Shown: positions 17,027-24,731 of the stretch, one piece after another | Layout of the letters: each line of letters begins with the position of its first letter | How positions within the stretch are numbered: position 1 is the first letter of the stretch | Assembly: GCA_049115495.1 (NCBI GenBank) | Contig: JAGDZV010000015.1 | Coordinates: forward strand, 1 to 64,000 | From: JACPUW01 sp049115495 | Lineage (GTDB): Bacteria > Bacteroidota > Bacteroidia > CAILMK01 > JACPUW01 | Length of the DNA stretch: 64,000 nt | Direction: 5' to 3' | Position numbers and translations under genes: made by a program | The notes under the pieces: generated by a model | The model's database searches: none | Seen by the model: only the letters and a program-made list of their open reading frames with translations | What the model was told of the DNA's origin: nothing

Positions 17027-17929
17027 TCAACAGTCTTCTAATTCACAATCTGCATCTTCAGCATCAAATTCAATGGTTACGTGCTGCACATTTTTATGGC
17101 TTAGTGAATGCCTTAGCTCATCTTTAAGCTCACTCATTTCGCTAAGTTTATAATTACCATTTAGCCTTACATGCAAAGTTGCGACATTTTTCTCGCCATC
17201 TAGGGTCCATATGTGTAAATCATGAACATCTTTAACCATTGCATTTTTGGCCAGCATTGCCTTAACTTCATCTCTATTTATATTGCTTGGGGCTTTTTGC
17301 AACATAATACTTAATGCCTTTTTAAAACTACCAAATGCATTTATTAGAATATAAACTGCAATTATTAATGACAATATTGGGTCAATAATATGGTAACCCG
17401 TAAAATGAATTACCACTGCACCAACAAGCACTGCTACCCAGCCCAAACAATCTTCGAGCAAATGCAACATCAAAGCTCTTTGGTTGAGCGATTTACCTCC
17501 TTTTAATAATTTAAAGGCCGCAGCTCCATTTACGGCTACACCCAACACCGCTAGCCAAAGCATGCCTTGGCTATTTACTTCTTCAACATTTATAAGCCTA
17601 GGAATCGCATTATAAACCACATAAACAGAACCTGCAATTAGAATAAATGAGATGCCTAAAGCCGATAGAATTGAAAATCGCTTATAGCCGTAGGTGTACC
17701 TATTGTTGCTGCTTCGCTGGGCAATACGCTCAAGAATAATTGCCCCCAAAATAGCCAAAGAGTCTCCTAAATCATGAAATGCATCAGAAACTATGGCAAT
17801 TGAACCCGTAAAGTAACCACCTACGAATTCAATAATGGTAAAACCCAAATTGAGTAGCAGTACCCACCACAGCGCTTTGCCTGTAGCAGTTTCGTGATGA
17901 TGATGGTGGTGATGGTTGTGATCGTGCAC
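17027..17929 (-). CDS. Cation diffusion facilitator, zinc-type exporter
   Basis: A 300-residue CDF protein, the CzcD/ZitB type of metal/proton antiporter in the inner membrane. It starts at a GTG with a histidine run (HDHNHHHHHHH), a likely metal-capture tail. Six helices follow; the metal site is HxxxD twice, in SDAFHDLGDSLA and MLHLLEDCLGW, the signature of zinc- or cadmium-selective members. The cytoplasmic C-terminal domain (HDLHIWTLDGEKNVATLHVRL) is the regulatory ferredoxin-like part. The tail DAEDADCELEDC has two cysteines among acids, a second possible metal-binding site. It stands alone. Confidence 0.94.
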   Translation of the reverse strand: MHDHNHHHHHHHETATGKALWWVLLLNLGFTIIEFVGGYFTGSIAIVSDAFHDLGDSLAILGAIILERIAQRSSNNRYTYGYKRFSILSALGISFILIAGSVYVVYNAIPRLINVEEVNSQGMLWLAVLGVAVNGAAAFKLLKGGKSLNQRALMLHLLEDCLGWVAVLVGAVVIHFTGYHIIDPILSLIIAVYILINAFGSFKKALSIMLQKAPSNINRDEVKAMLAKNAMVKDVHDLHIWTLDGEKNVATLHVRLNGNYKLSEMSELKDELRHSLSHKNVQHVTIEFDAEDADCELEDC

Positions 17930-18030
17930 CGTGCAAAGCTAATTGCTTTACCTGCTGGTTTTAGCACCTAATTTTCATTGAATCAAGCTTGCAAAGTCAA
18001 CTGTGTTGCGTTTTTCTCTTTAAAGCCAAA

Positions 18031-18060
18031 CTCCCAAGGGGTTTTGAAACTCCTTGGGAG
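18031..18060. repeat. Hairpin-forming palindrome, 15-bp stem
   Basis: CTCCCAAGGGGTTTT is followed directly by its near reverse complement (two G:T pairs). It lies 128 bp after the stop of the minus-strand gene 18188-18907 and 101 bp before the CDF start. It could act as a terminator for the former, though only a weak T-rich stretch follows. The unusual GC content and symmetry suggest a dispersed palindromic element. Confidence 0.5.
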
Positions 18061-18187
18061 AATTAATAGCACATATATAATTCTTCTTTTAAATGAAATC
18101 ACACCCTACCGATCAAAAACGTTGAAAGTCATTCCAGTACTGGAAAGTAATTATGAAATAAGCCCCAGTTGTCTTCTCACAAATTCA

Positions 18188-18907
18188 TTAACACGAACAC
18201 TCCTCAATAACCACCACTTTAAACCTATTTAGCTCGCCAATTATCTCCGAGATTTGGTCTTCGAGATTACTGTTTTGAATAGAATCAATTTTACGATTCA
18301 CTTCATCATACTCGTATCCAAAACCATACTTTTTGCGTATTTGATTACTTTCCTTAATCAGGTCCTTTAGCGGCTGTTGAATTTCCCTTAATTGGTCTAG
18401 CAGCCTTTCAACTTCAACATTGTGTTCATGAACAAAAATTTGCCAAAAACATAAATAGCCACCTGCGCTTGCCGTGTCAACCACGGGTTGGTTCATCCAA
18501 ACCGAATCAGCCAAGCTATGGCTCGTACCAAAACCCATCATATAGCTAAAGCTATACATGTCAAGCACTTTCGCTGATTCAATTTTAGCTGTTTTTAAAT
18601 AAAACGGGTTTGTAATTCCACGTTGAATCATTGCACTCTCGCTATACCACCAATGGTATTTGTATTTTAGCATATCTTTATAAAAGCGCACCGAGTCTTG
18701 ATCACTAAACAAAAAGGATAAAGGCATTAAACCATCTTCAATTAAAATATCAAACTCTTCTTTGTATCCTGAATATTCGCGATAACAACTTTTCTTTTCG
18801 CCAGACTTAAGACTCAATTCATATTTTATATAAACGCCGCCGTATTCTGCTTTTGTGAATTTCGTTAAAGCGAATAAGGCCAATATGATTAGAATAACTT
18901 TTGGCAT
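18188..18907 (-). CDS. Secreted protein of unknown function
   Basis: A 239-residue protein with a signal peptide (VILIILALFALTKFTKA). The middle is rich in Tyr and Trp (FYKDMLKYKYHWWYSES) and the C-terminal third is a helical, charged segment (VERLLDQLREIQQPLKDLIKESNQIRKKYG; DEVNRKIDSIQNSNLEDQISEIIGEL) that may form a coiled coil. It ends in VVIEECSC, two cysteines at the extreme C-terminus. No family is recognised. It is divergent from sbcD, with a 34-bp palindrome in the gap. Confidence 0.65.
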   Translation of the reverse strand: MPKVILIILALFALTKFTKAEYGGVYIKYELSLKSGEKKSCYREYSGYKEEFDILIEDGLMPLSFLFSDQDSVRFYKDMLKYKYHWWYSESAMIQRGITNPFYLKTAKIESAKVLDMYSFSYMMGFGTSHSLADSVWMNQPVVDTASAGGYLCFWQIFVHEHNVEVERLLDQLREIQQPLKDLIKESNQIRKKYGFGYEYDEVNRKIDSIQNSNLEDQISEIIGELNRFKVVVIEECSC

Positions 18908-18928
18908 AATTCAAAGGTAATTACTTGT

Positions 18929-18962
18929 TCAATAGACTGGGGTTTAAACCCCGGTCTATTGA
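18929..18962. repeat. 34-bp palindrome between the divergent gene and sbcD
   Basis: AATAGACTGGGGTTT is mirrored by AAACCCCGGTCTATT with a single mismatched pair; the centre is TTTAAA. The same core, GGGTTTAAACCC flanked by arms ending in CTATTG, recurs at 51237-51262. This suggests a dispersed palindromic family rather than an operator. It sits 21 bp from the start of the minus-strand gene and 66 bp before sbcD. Confidence 0.6.
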
Positions 18963-19028
18963 TTGGCTCCATAACCAAATAACACCCGCCGCAGTAACCT
19001 TGCACCCTTCAATCCTTATCTTCACGCC

Positions 19029-20228
19029 ATGAAAATTCTGCACACTGCCGATTGGCATTTAGGCAAAAAACTACATAAGCAAGACTTGGCTCAAGACCAT
19101 CAATTGTACATCAATTGGTTAGAAAAATATATTAGAGAAAATGAGATTGATGTATTGCTCATATCTGGTGATGTATTTGACCTAGCCAACCCGAGCAGCG
19201 AAGCGCGTGCGTTGTATTATGATGCTTTGGTAAGAATAAATAAACTCAATTGCACCACTATTATTACTGGCGGAAACCACGATTCACCTTCAGTTTTGAA
19301 TGCCCCGAAAGACGTATTAAAAGCGCTCAACATTCACGTTATTGGTGGTTTGCCAAATCAACTTGAAAAAGTTCTTATTCCCTTACCCAATGCTAATGAG
19401 CCCGAAATTATAATAGCTGCCATTCCTTTTTTACGCGATGCCGACTTACGGCAAATGAACGAAGGAGAAAGCTTTGAAGATAGAATTGAAGCCACTCGAA
19501 AAGGCATTGAATACACTTATTTTCAAGCAGCAGAATTAGCCAAGGCAAAATACCCAAGCTTACCTTGCCTAGCACTTGGCCATTTATATGCTGCGGGCGT
19601 AAGCACATCAGAAAGCGAACGAGAAATACAAATAGGGAACCAAGCCAAACTAGATGCCGAAGCATTTGGTGAATATTATAAATACCTTGCTCTTGGCCAT
19701 ATTCACAAACCTCAGCAAGTGAGTGCCGCCATGCCCACTTATTATAGCGGTAGTCCAATTCCATTGAGCTTTAGTGAACGAAAAGATGAAAAGCGCATGC
19801 TGCTTATTGATACAAAAAAAGGATTTGAACCTGAAAATGTACCGCTACCAAATTTAAGACTGCTCAAACGAATCTCAGGAACATTGAATGAGGTGAGAAC
19901 TAGCTTAAATGAATTCAATCATACAGGCGTACTTCCCACTTTATTAGAATTAGATGTTGTAGAAGATGATTATAATCCCGAAACCATTTATGCGCTCGAC
20001 CGCCTTGTTTTTGAATATGAAAATGAGAAAGCTCAGATTGTAAAACACAGAATAATCTTTAAGAATCAATTAATTGGAACCGCAGCCCTTTTTAATCAAA
20101 ACCAACAATTAGAAGACCTAAAACCCACCGAAGTTTTTGAAAAGCGCTTAGATGCTGAAAACCTTGACAAAGAGACTTCAGCCATGCTCAAACAAGCTTT
20201 TAATCAATTGATGGAAGAGTTGAGTTAA
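19029..20228 (+). CDS. sbcD: Exonuclease SbcD (Mre11-type nuclease subunit)
   Basis: A 399-residue metallophosphoesterase. The metal-binding motifs are in order: TADWHLGKK (DxH), ISGDVFDLANPS (GDxxD), TGGNHDSP (GNHD), ALGHLYAAG and ALGHIHKPQ (GHxH). With SbcC it forms the SbcCD complex, which cuts hairpins and protein-blocked or double-strand DNA ends. The C-terminal 130 residues are the capping and SbcC-binding part. sbcC follows 165 bp downstream, a longer gap than usual for this pair, and that gap holds two palindromes. Confidence 0.97.
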   Translation: MKILHTADWHLGKKLHKQDLAQDHQLYINWLEKYIRENEIDVLLISGDVFDLANPSSEARALYYDALVRINKLNCTTIITGGNHDSPSVLNAPKDVLKALNIHVIGGLPNQLEKVLIPLPNANEPEIIIAAIPFLRDADLRQMNEGESFEDRIEATRKGIEYTYFQAAELAKAKYPSLPCLALGHLYAAGVSTSESEREIQIGNQAKLDAEAFGEYYKYLALGHIHKPQQVSAAMPTYYSGSPIPLSFSERKDEKRMLLIDTKKGFEPENVPLPNLRLLKRISGTLNEVRTSLNEFNHTGVLPTLLELDVVEDDYNPETIYALDRLVFEYENEKAQIVKHRIIFKNQLIGTAALFNQNQQLEDLKPTEVFEKRLDAENLDKETSAMLKQAFNQLMEELS

Positions 20229-20268
20229 GAATGAGTATTTGTCAATTTAAAGAAAAACGACCCTATCT

Positions 20269-20291
20269 GTCCCGAAACAAGTTCGGGACAT
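20269..20291. repeat. Inverted repeat between sbcD and sbcC
   Basis: TGTCCCGAA, 5 bases, then TTCGGGACA: a perfect 9-bp stem. It lies in the 165-bp gap between sbcD and sbcC, which is more GC-rich than the surrounding genes. From memory, elements of this exact type are scattered between genes in Bacteroidota. It could weaken read-through into sbcC but lacks a T-run. Confidence 0.55.
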
Positions 20292-20343
20292 TACCGAATC
20301 AATCGGCACTTCCAGCTTACCCTCTTCCAGGGAAAGAAAGACT

Positions 20344-20366
20344 CCCTTCCCTAGAAGATGGAAGGG
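20344..20366. repeat. Second hairpin between sbcD and sbcC
   Basis: CCCTTCC, 9 bases, GGAAGGG: a perfect 7-bp stem within a purine/pyrimidine-skewed block (about 20315-20380) ending GGGCTGGGGATGGGT. It looks like a dispersed element unlike coding DNA. It lies just before the preferred sbcC start at 20394. The open frame from ATG 20358 crosses it, which is why that start is rejected. Confidence 0.45.
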
Positions 20367-20393
20367 CTGGGGATGGGTCGAAAACACCAGCCT

Positions 20394-23300
20394 ATGAAAA
20401 TAAATAAAGTTCGATTTAAAAATATAAACTCTTTGCGTGGTGAACACGTAGTTGATTTCACTTCATCGCCGCTAAAAGGAGCAGGATTATTCGCCATTAC
20501 AGGCCCTACCGGAAGCGGTAAAACCACCTTGCTCGATGTAATTTGTTTAGCGCTTTTTAGCAGAGTGCCGCGCATCTCAAAACCTATTACCAAAAGTGTG
20601 GTGGCCGATACTGGAGCCATTCTTACCCGCAATACCCAAGAGTGCTACGCAGAAGTGGAGTATGAATGTAAAAAAGGCGTTTTCCGCAGTAAATGGGAGA
20701 TTTCTACCGCCCGAACCGGTAATCTTCGAGATTACGATATGTTCGTTTCGGAACTTCCGAATGATAAGATTATCGACGCAAAAAAGAGCGAAGTGCCTGG
20801 CATTAACGAAGGCAATATTGGCTTGCATTTTGACCAATTCGTAAAGTCAATGATGCTAGCGCAGGGCGATTTTGCCAAATTCTTGCAATCTGATAAAAAG
20901 GAAAGGTCGGCTTTATTAGAGAAAATAACGGGAACTAACATTTATAGAGAACTCGGTAAAAAAGCTTTTGAGAAATTCAGAACTCACGGACAAGTATTAG
21001 AAGATCTGCGAAAAGAGCAGTCGGTTTATCGTGAGCAATTATTAGACGCTGAAAAGCACGGAGAATTCACCAAAACGCATGCAAAATTAAAAGCAAGTAT
21101 TACAGAACTTGAGAAGAAACTCTCCGACCTAAACAAGAAAAAAGAGCTGTTGCTTGAAGTTGAAAAGCTTGAAGCCGAACTAAGAAAGCTTCAAATAACG
21201 AAAGAGGATCTGAATGAGCAGAAACTCGCCTTCGGTCAAAAAGAAGGTTTAAAAATAAAGAAACACGAAGCGCTAATTCCATTCGCTGATGAGCTGAATA
21301 AATGGAAAAACGGCAATGAAAAGATAAATGAGTCAAAAGCAGAAGTGTCGGCTACGGAGCAAAGAATTGATGAGGTCAGTAAATCCCTTAATAATACAAA
21401 GTCACAAGTAAAGCAGCTAATTGGTGCTGATTATAATGAAGAAGATGTGCAAAGCTCTATTGCCCATTTTCAAACCAAAACCAATGGCCTACTCGAAGAA
21501 ATGCAAGAACTCCGTGTGGCATTTGCCGATGCCATTGGCAACTTAAAGCATCTCAAAATGCATGGTGTGAGTTTTGATCCAAAAGCAATGGAGGCTTCAA
21601 TTGAAAATTATAATAATTCAAAATTGAAAATTGGCGTTGAACTTGATTCGCTAAATAAAGAACTGGAAGGAATAGAGCTATCAAAAATGCACGAATCGTT
21701 AGGTTGGCTTGATGATAGAATTGAGTTGCTCAAAAACGCTATTCCCCTGCAAAGCAGAAGAGAAGAGCAGAATGAACGCCTAGAAAAGCTTAGTGATGAA
21801 ATTCAAAATTTAAAAACACAGATTGATAATTTACCCGCTCAATTAAAGGATGCTAAACAAGCATTTGAAGGGCAAGAGCGGATTGTAAAATTGGTAGATG
21901 AAAAAATGATTTTGAGCCTGCGCGTTGCAGAGCTTGAAACCCATAGAGAGCATTTAAAAGATGGTGAACCATGTCCGCTCTGTGGTGCGTTGGAGCATCC
22001 TTTTGCGGAAGAAAAGCAAGGAGAACCCAGCCAATTTGAAAAGGAATTGGCTGAAGAAAAGGAGAATCTTTCAAAACTGCATGGTGGCCTTATAAAGCTA
22101 GAGGCAGAACAAAATCAGACACAAACACAACTAAAAAACGCCGAAGCGGAATTCAAGGAAGAGCAAGAAAAGCTGAAAGACATAGCCCAAAAACTTGATG
22201 AAATTCTGCAAAACTTCACTGATGAAGAAATCAATAGCAGATTAGAAAATTTGGCTGCCGAATTGAAAATTCAGCGCGAAAAACTACAGGACTACATTAA
22301 CAAAAGCGATAAGCTTACCGCATTAAAAAATGCTGAACCTGATGTGAAAGCGCTTAAAGAAGCGTTTGAGCAAGGCATGCTTAAAAGACAAGAGTTTAAG
22401 GCGCTTTATCCAAAAGATGAAAAAGAATTGGCAGGCGAAATCCAAGCCTTGCGCGATAATTACAGCAGATTAACCCAACAGTTGGCTTCACAAACAGAAG
22501 CCCAACAAAAAGAACAAAAGACCTTAAATGTACTTGAGCAAACCCATAAAGAACTTAGCGAAAAACTAATAAACAACCTAAAACCATTGGACTATAAAAG
22601 CATAGAAACCGCCCTTCAAAATCGACTTTCAGAAGCTGATTTCAACCAATTGAAGAAGGTTCAAAGTGGGTTAGTTCAAAGTTTAAAGTTGAACGAGCAA
22701 TCCATAGATGAACGACGAAAAACTATTACAGAGAAAAGGCAAATTACGGACACCCTAGAGCTAGAAGCTTTAAACCTTAAACTAGAAACTTTAAACTCCA
22801 AAAAAGTTGAAAAGTCCGAAACCTATAACTCCCTAGACCGCCAACTCAAAAACCACAAAGACAACGCCGCCAAAGTTGACCAGCTACAAACCAAAATAAT
22901 TGAAGCCGAAAAAGAAGGCAAACAATGGGTAATGCTCAACCAATACATCGGCGATGCCACAGGCAATAAATTCAACCAATTTGCGCAAGATCTAACGCTG
23001 AGCCAACTCATAGTTTTGGCAAACCACCGACTTACCGGCCTTAACGACCGCTACCTATTGGACAAAGCAAAAGACAATGAAGACGACAGCCTTATGGTGG
23101 TTGACCAACACATGGGCAATGAGCGCAGATCGGTTAAAACCTTATCAGGCGGCGAGACCTTTCTTATGAGCCTTTCGCTGGCCCTAGCCCTTTCTGATCT
23201 CGCTTCAAGAAACGTAGAAATCAACTCCCTATTTATCGATGAAGGCTTCGGCACCCTTGACCCGGAAATATTAGACCAAACGCTTGACACACTAGAAAAA

Positions 23301-23429
23301 CTCCAAAGCGAAGGCCAAAAAACCATCGGCATCATTAGCCACGTAGAAGCCCTAAAAGAACGAATTAATACACAAATTAAGCTAGTAAGAAACGGGCAAG
23401 GATTTAGCTCGCTTGTAGTTCAAGGTTGA
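20394..23429 (+). CDS. sbcC: Exonuclease SbcC (Rad50-type ATPase subunit)
   Basis: A 1011-residue SMC-like ATPase. The Walker A loop is GPTGSGKTTLLD (about residues 37-48). A long coiled coil is broken by the zinc hook CPLCGALEHP near residue 527. The C-terminal lobe has the ABC signature VKTLSGGETFLMSLSLALAL (about 910-930) and Walker B NSLFIDEGFGTLD. It clamps DNA and feeds ends to SbcD. The frame opens at 20358, but MKINKVRFKNINSLRG from 20394 matches the usual N-terminus and avoids repeat DNA. A 27-bp scrap of its 3' end reappears 1.2 kb downstream (24566-24592). Confidence 0.97.
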   Translation: MKINKVRFKNINSLRGEHVVDFTSSPLKGAGLFAITGPTGSGKTTLLDVICLALFSRVPRISKPITKSVVADTGAILTRNTQECYAEVEYECKKGVFRSKWEISTARTGNLRDYDMFVSELPNDKIIDAKKSEVPGINEGNIGLHFDQFVKSMMLAQGDFAKFLQSDKKERSALLEKITGTNIYRELGKKAFEKFRTHGQVLEDLRKEQSVYREQLLDAEKHGEFTKTHAKLKASITELEKKLSDLNKKKELLLEVEKLEAELRKLQITKEDLNEQKLAFGQKEGLKIKKHEALIPFADELNKWKNGNEKINESKAEVSATEQRIDEVSKSLNNTKSQVKQLIGADYNEEDVQSSIAHFQTKTNGLLEEMQELRVAFADAIGNLKHLKMHGVSFDPKAMEASIENYNNSKLKIGVELDSLNKELEGIELSKMHESLGWLDDRIELLKNAIPLQSRREEQNERLEKLSDEIQNLKTQIDNLPAQLKDAKQAFEGQERIVKLVDEKMILSLRVAELETHREHLKDGEPCPLCGALEHPFAEEKQGEPSQFEKELAEEKENLSKLHGGLIKLEAEQNQTQTQLKNAEAEFKEEQEKLKDIAQKLDEILQNFTDEEINSRLENLAAELKIQREKLQDYINKSDKLTALKNAEPDVKALKEAFEQGMLKRQEFKALYPKDEKELAGEIQALRDNYSRLTQQLASQTEAQQKEQKTLNVLEQTHKELSEKLINNLKPLDYKSIETALQNRLSEADFNQLKKVQSGLVQSLKLNEQSIDERRKTITEKRQITDTLELEALNLKLETLNSKKVEKSETYNSLDRQLKNHKDNAAKVDQLQTKIIEAEKEGKQWVMLNQYIGDATGNKFNQFAQDLTLSQLIVLANHRLTGLNDRYLLDKAKDNEDDSLMVVDQHMGNERRSVKTLSGGETFLMSLSLALALSDLASRNVEINSLFIDEGFGTLDPEILDQTLDTLEKLQSEGQKTIGIISHVEALKERINTQIKLVRNGQGFSSLVVQG
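23389..23415. repeat. Direct repeat copy 1, inside the sbcC 3' end
   Basis: The core CAAGGATTTAGCTCGCT, extended to 27 bp, encodes part of the last residues of SbcC (GQGFSSL). It recurs at 24566-24592 with two mismatches. The two copies are in the same orientation, 1177 bp apart. Confidence 0.6.
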
Positions 23430-23813
23430 AAAGTTTGTGGTTTAAAGTAGATGTCTGCCACCTTTGGGTGTCTGACATCTCAGCTTATTACCGAATATCT
23501 AAGGGCAGGAGTTTAGAGTTTCTAGTGGAATTGCCGTCTCGGGTCCAAGGTCTAAAGTCGCTACCGTAAAAATGACATGTAATTTTTATGGCCGTAGCCC
23601 TATTGAAACAGATATTATAGAAAAATCCGAAGGTTATTTTTACTTAAGTGAGAGAAATTATGCAGATTTGGATGCAATGATTAAAATTGAGTATTTGGAA
23701 TGATGAATAATGCAAATAATGCCAGGTCACATACCCTAGATTTCATTTATCTTGTCAAGTGCCATTCGGAACACTTAACAGAGCGATGGGAGCAGTAAGA
23801 TAAATTTATAGTA
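23430..23813. other. 384 bp without a confident gene, repeat-rich
   Basis: Starts at the sbcC stop. At 23449-23480 is an imperfect hairpin (AGATGTCTGCCACC, 4 bases, GGTGTCTGACATCT; 12 of 14 pairs), placed where a terminator would be but lacking a T-run. At 23572-23703 is a 43-codon open frame (starts MTCNFYGRSPIETD) that looks like a gene fragment. The rest has no recognisable signal. Confidence 0.4.
23449..23480. repeat. Imperfect palindrome just after sbcC
   Basis: A 14-bp stem with two mismatches and a TTTG loop, 20 bp beyond the sbcC stop codon. Possible terminator or dispersed palindromic element; no poly-T follows. Confidence 0.45.
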
Positions 23814-24314
23814 TTGAAATTTGGTATTAACAAAACACACTTAGTAACATTCATATTTTACTGTGCTGCTACTGTATTCGTTTTTTTCTTTACAATTTTA
23901 GAAATGAATATTCTTTGGACTATAATATTTTGTGGAATTACAATATTGTGTGGAATCCTACCGAGTATTTTAGTTTATTTTAATCATAAAAGACATTTTA
24001 GATCAATTGAGTTTGTTTTAATAAATAATTTACTCATAATTATTTATTCAAATAATAACTCAAGAGAAATTGATTTAAAGAAAGCGCATATAACAAAAAT
24101 TCTAAGCGGTGATATTTTTTATACTTTACCTGTATATGGATTGTTCTATTATTCAATTAGCTTTAATGGAGAAGTATTTTACGTCTCGTCTTTTCACCCA
24201 ATTGATTTAGATCGTTTTTGTGAGAATGTAAGTACAAACTCTGAAATATCCTTGCCTCTAATATTAAAGAATAAACCAGACCCCCGCTTTTCGAAGTCTT
24301 TCAATGAGCAATAA
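23814..24314 (+). CDS. Two-helix membrane protein, unknown function
   Basis: A 166-residue protein starting at TTG 23814. Two adjacent hydrophobic helices (about residues 9-30 and 34-58, LVTFIFYCAATVFVFFFTIL and LWTIIFCGITILCGILPSIL) are followed by a soluble part that resembles a PH-like small beta domain (FVLINNLLIIIYSNNNSREIDLKKAHITKI; YYSISFNGEVFYVSSFHPIDLDRF). The layout recalls bacterial PH-domain (YdbT/YcxB-like) membrane proteins, a guess only. It lies inside the 1.2-kb segment bounded by the sbcC 3'-end repeats, so it may have arrived with that segment. Confidence 0.6.
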   Translation: MKFGINKTHLVTFIFYCAATVFVFFFTILEMNILWTIIFCGITILCGILPSILVYFNHKRHFRSIEFVLINNLLIIIYSNNNSREIDLKKAHITKILSGDIFYTLPVYGLFYYSISFNGEVFYVSSFHPIDLDRFCENVSTNSEISLPLILKNKPDPRFSKSFNEQ

Positions 24315-24731
24315 ATAAAATTAGCTGTATCCAGTCTTTATCCGCCAACAAGTTGGGGAGGAGATTGGGTACTTTGCAAATGGGTAGTACCGAACGTACG
24401 GTACGGTTTAATTTAGCAGTACCTAACCATAAACAGCTCTAGTCTTTGCATTTCTAAGCATGGAATCAAGGATGTAAAGAATATGGTCTTGGTCGTATTC
24501 GGGCGGTTGGGTTGGCAAAGTTGACATGGTAAAAGAATGCATCAACACCCAAATAAAACTAATATGAAACAGGCAAGGATTTAGCTCGCTGGATGTGGTA
24601 GGCTAAAAGGTTAATATGCAACAGGTCAAAAAGTTTAGGCTCCATAAGTCGCAGACAGCCGCCAGCGGTAAACTGGCTGATCCTTTATATCTCAGTATCT
24701 CATTAACGAATAAATCAATTTGAATCTTTAA
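24315..24731. other. 417 bp without a gene; repeat debris and sbcC 3'-end remnant
   Basis: Contains a 6-bp-stem hairpin at 24387-24404 (GTACCG, 6 bases, CGGTAC), the second copy of the sbcC 3' end (24566-24592) and a short hairpin around 24660-24680 (GCCAG...CTGGC). No open frame of note. It ends at the stop codon of the convergent GloVer-repeat gene. Confidence 0.45.
24566..24592. repeat. Direct repeat copy 2: remnant of an sbcC 3' end
   Basis: Shares CAAGGATTTAGCTCGCT and flanks with sbcC 23389-23415. In the same frame it would read RQGFSSLDVVG followed by TAA, like the SbcC C-terminus GQGFSSLVVQG and stop. Sequence upstream of the repeat does not continue the sbcC homology, so this is a terminal scrap, as left when DNA inserts at, or recombines with, a gene end. 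Confidence 0.6.

Noticed and set aside
20358..20393. Upstream ATG start of sbcC
   Set aside because: The extension is encoded by repeat-like DNA; MKINKVRFKNINSLRG at 20394 matches the family N-terminus.
23572..23703. 43-codon open frame after sbcC
   Set aside because: Too short to support as a gene and lies in repeat debris; kept only as part of the intergenic description.
24387..24404. Hairpin GTACCG...CGGTAC considered as a group II intron remnant
   Set aside because: No domain V sequence or reverse transcriptase; a 6-bp stem alone is not evidence.
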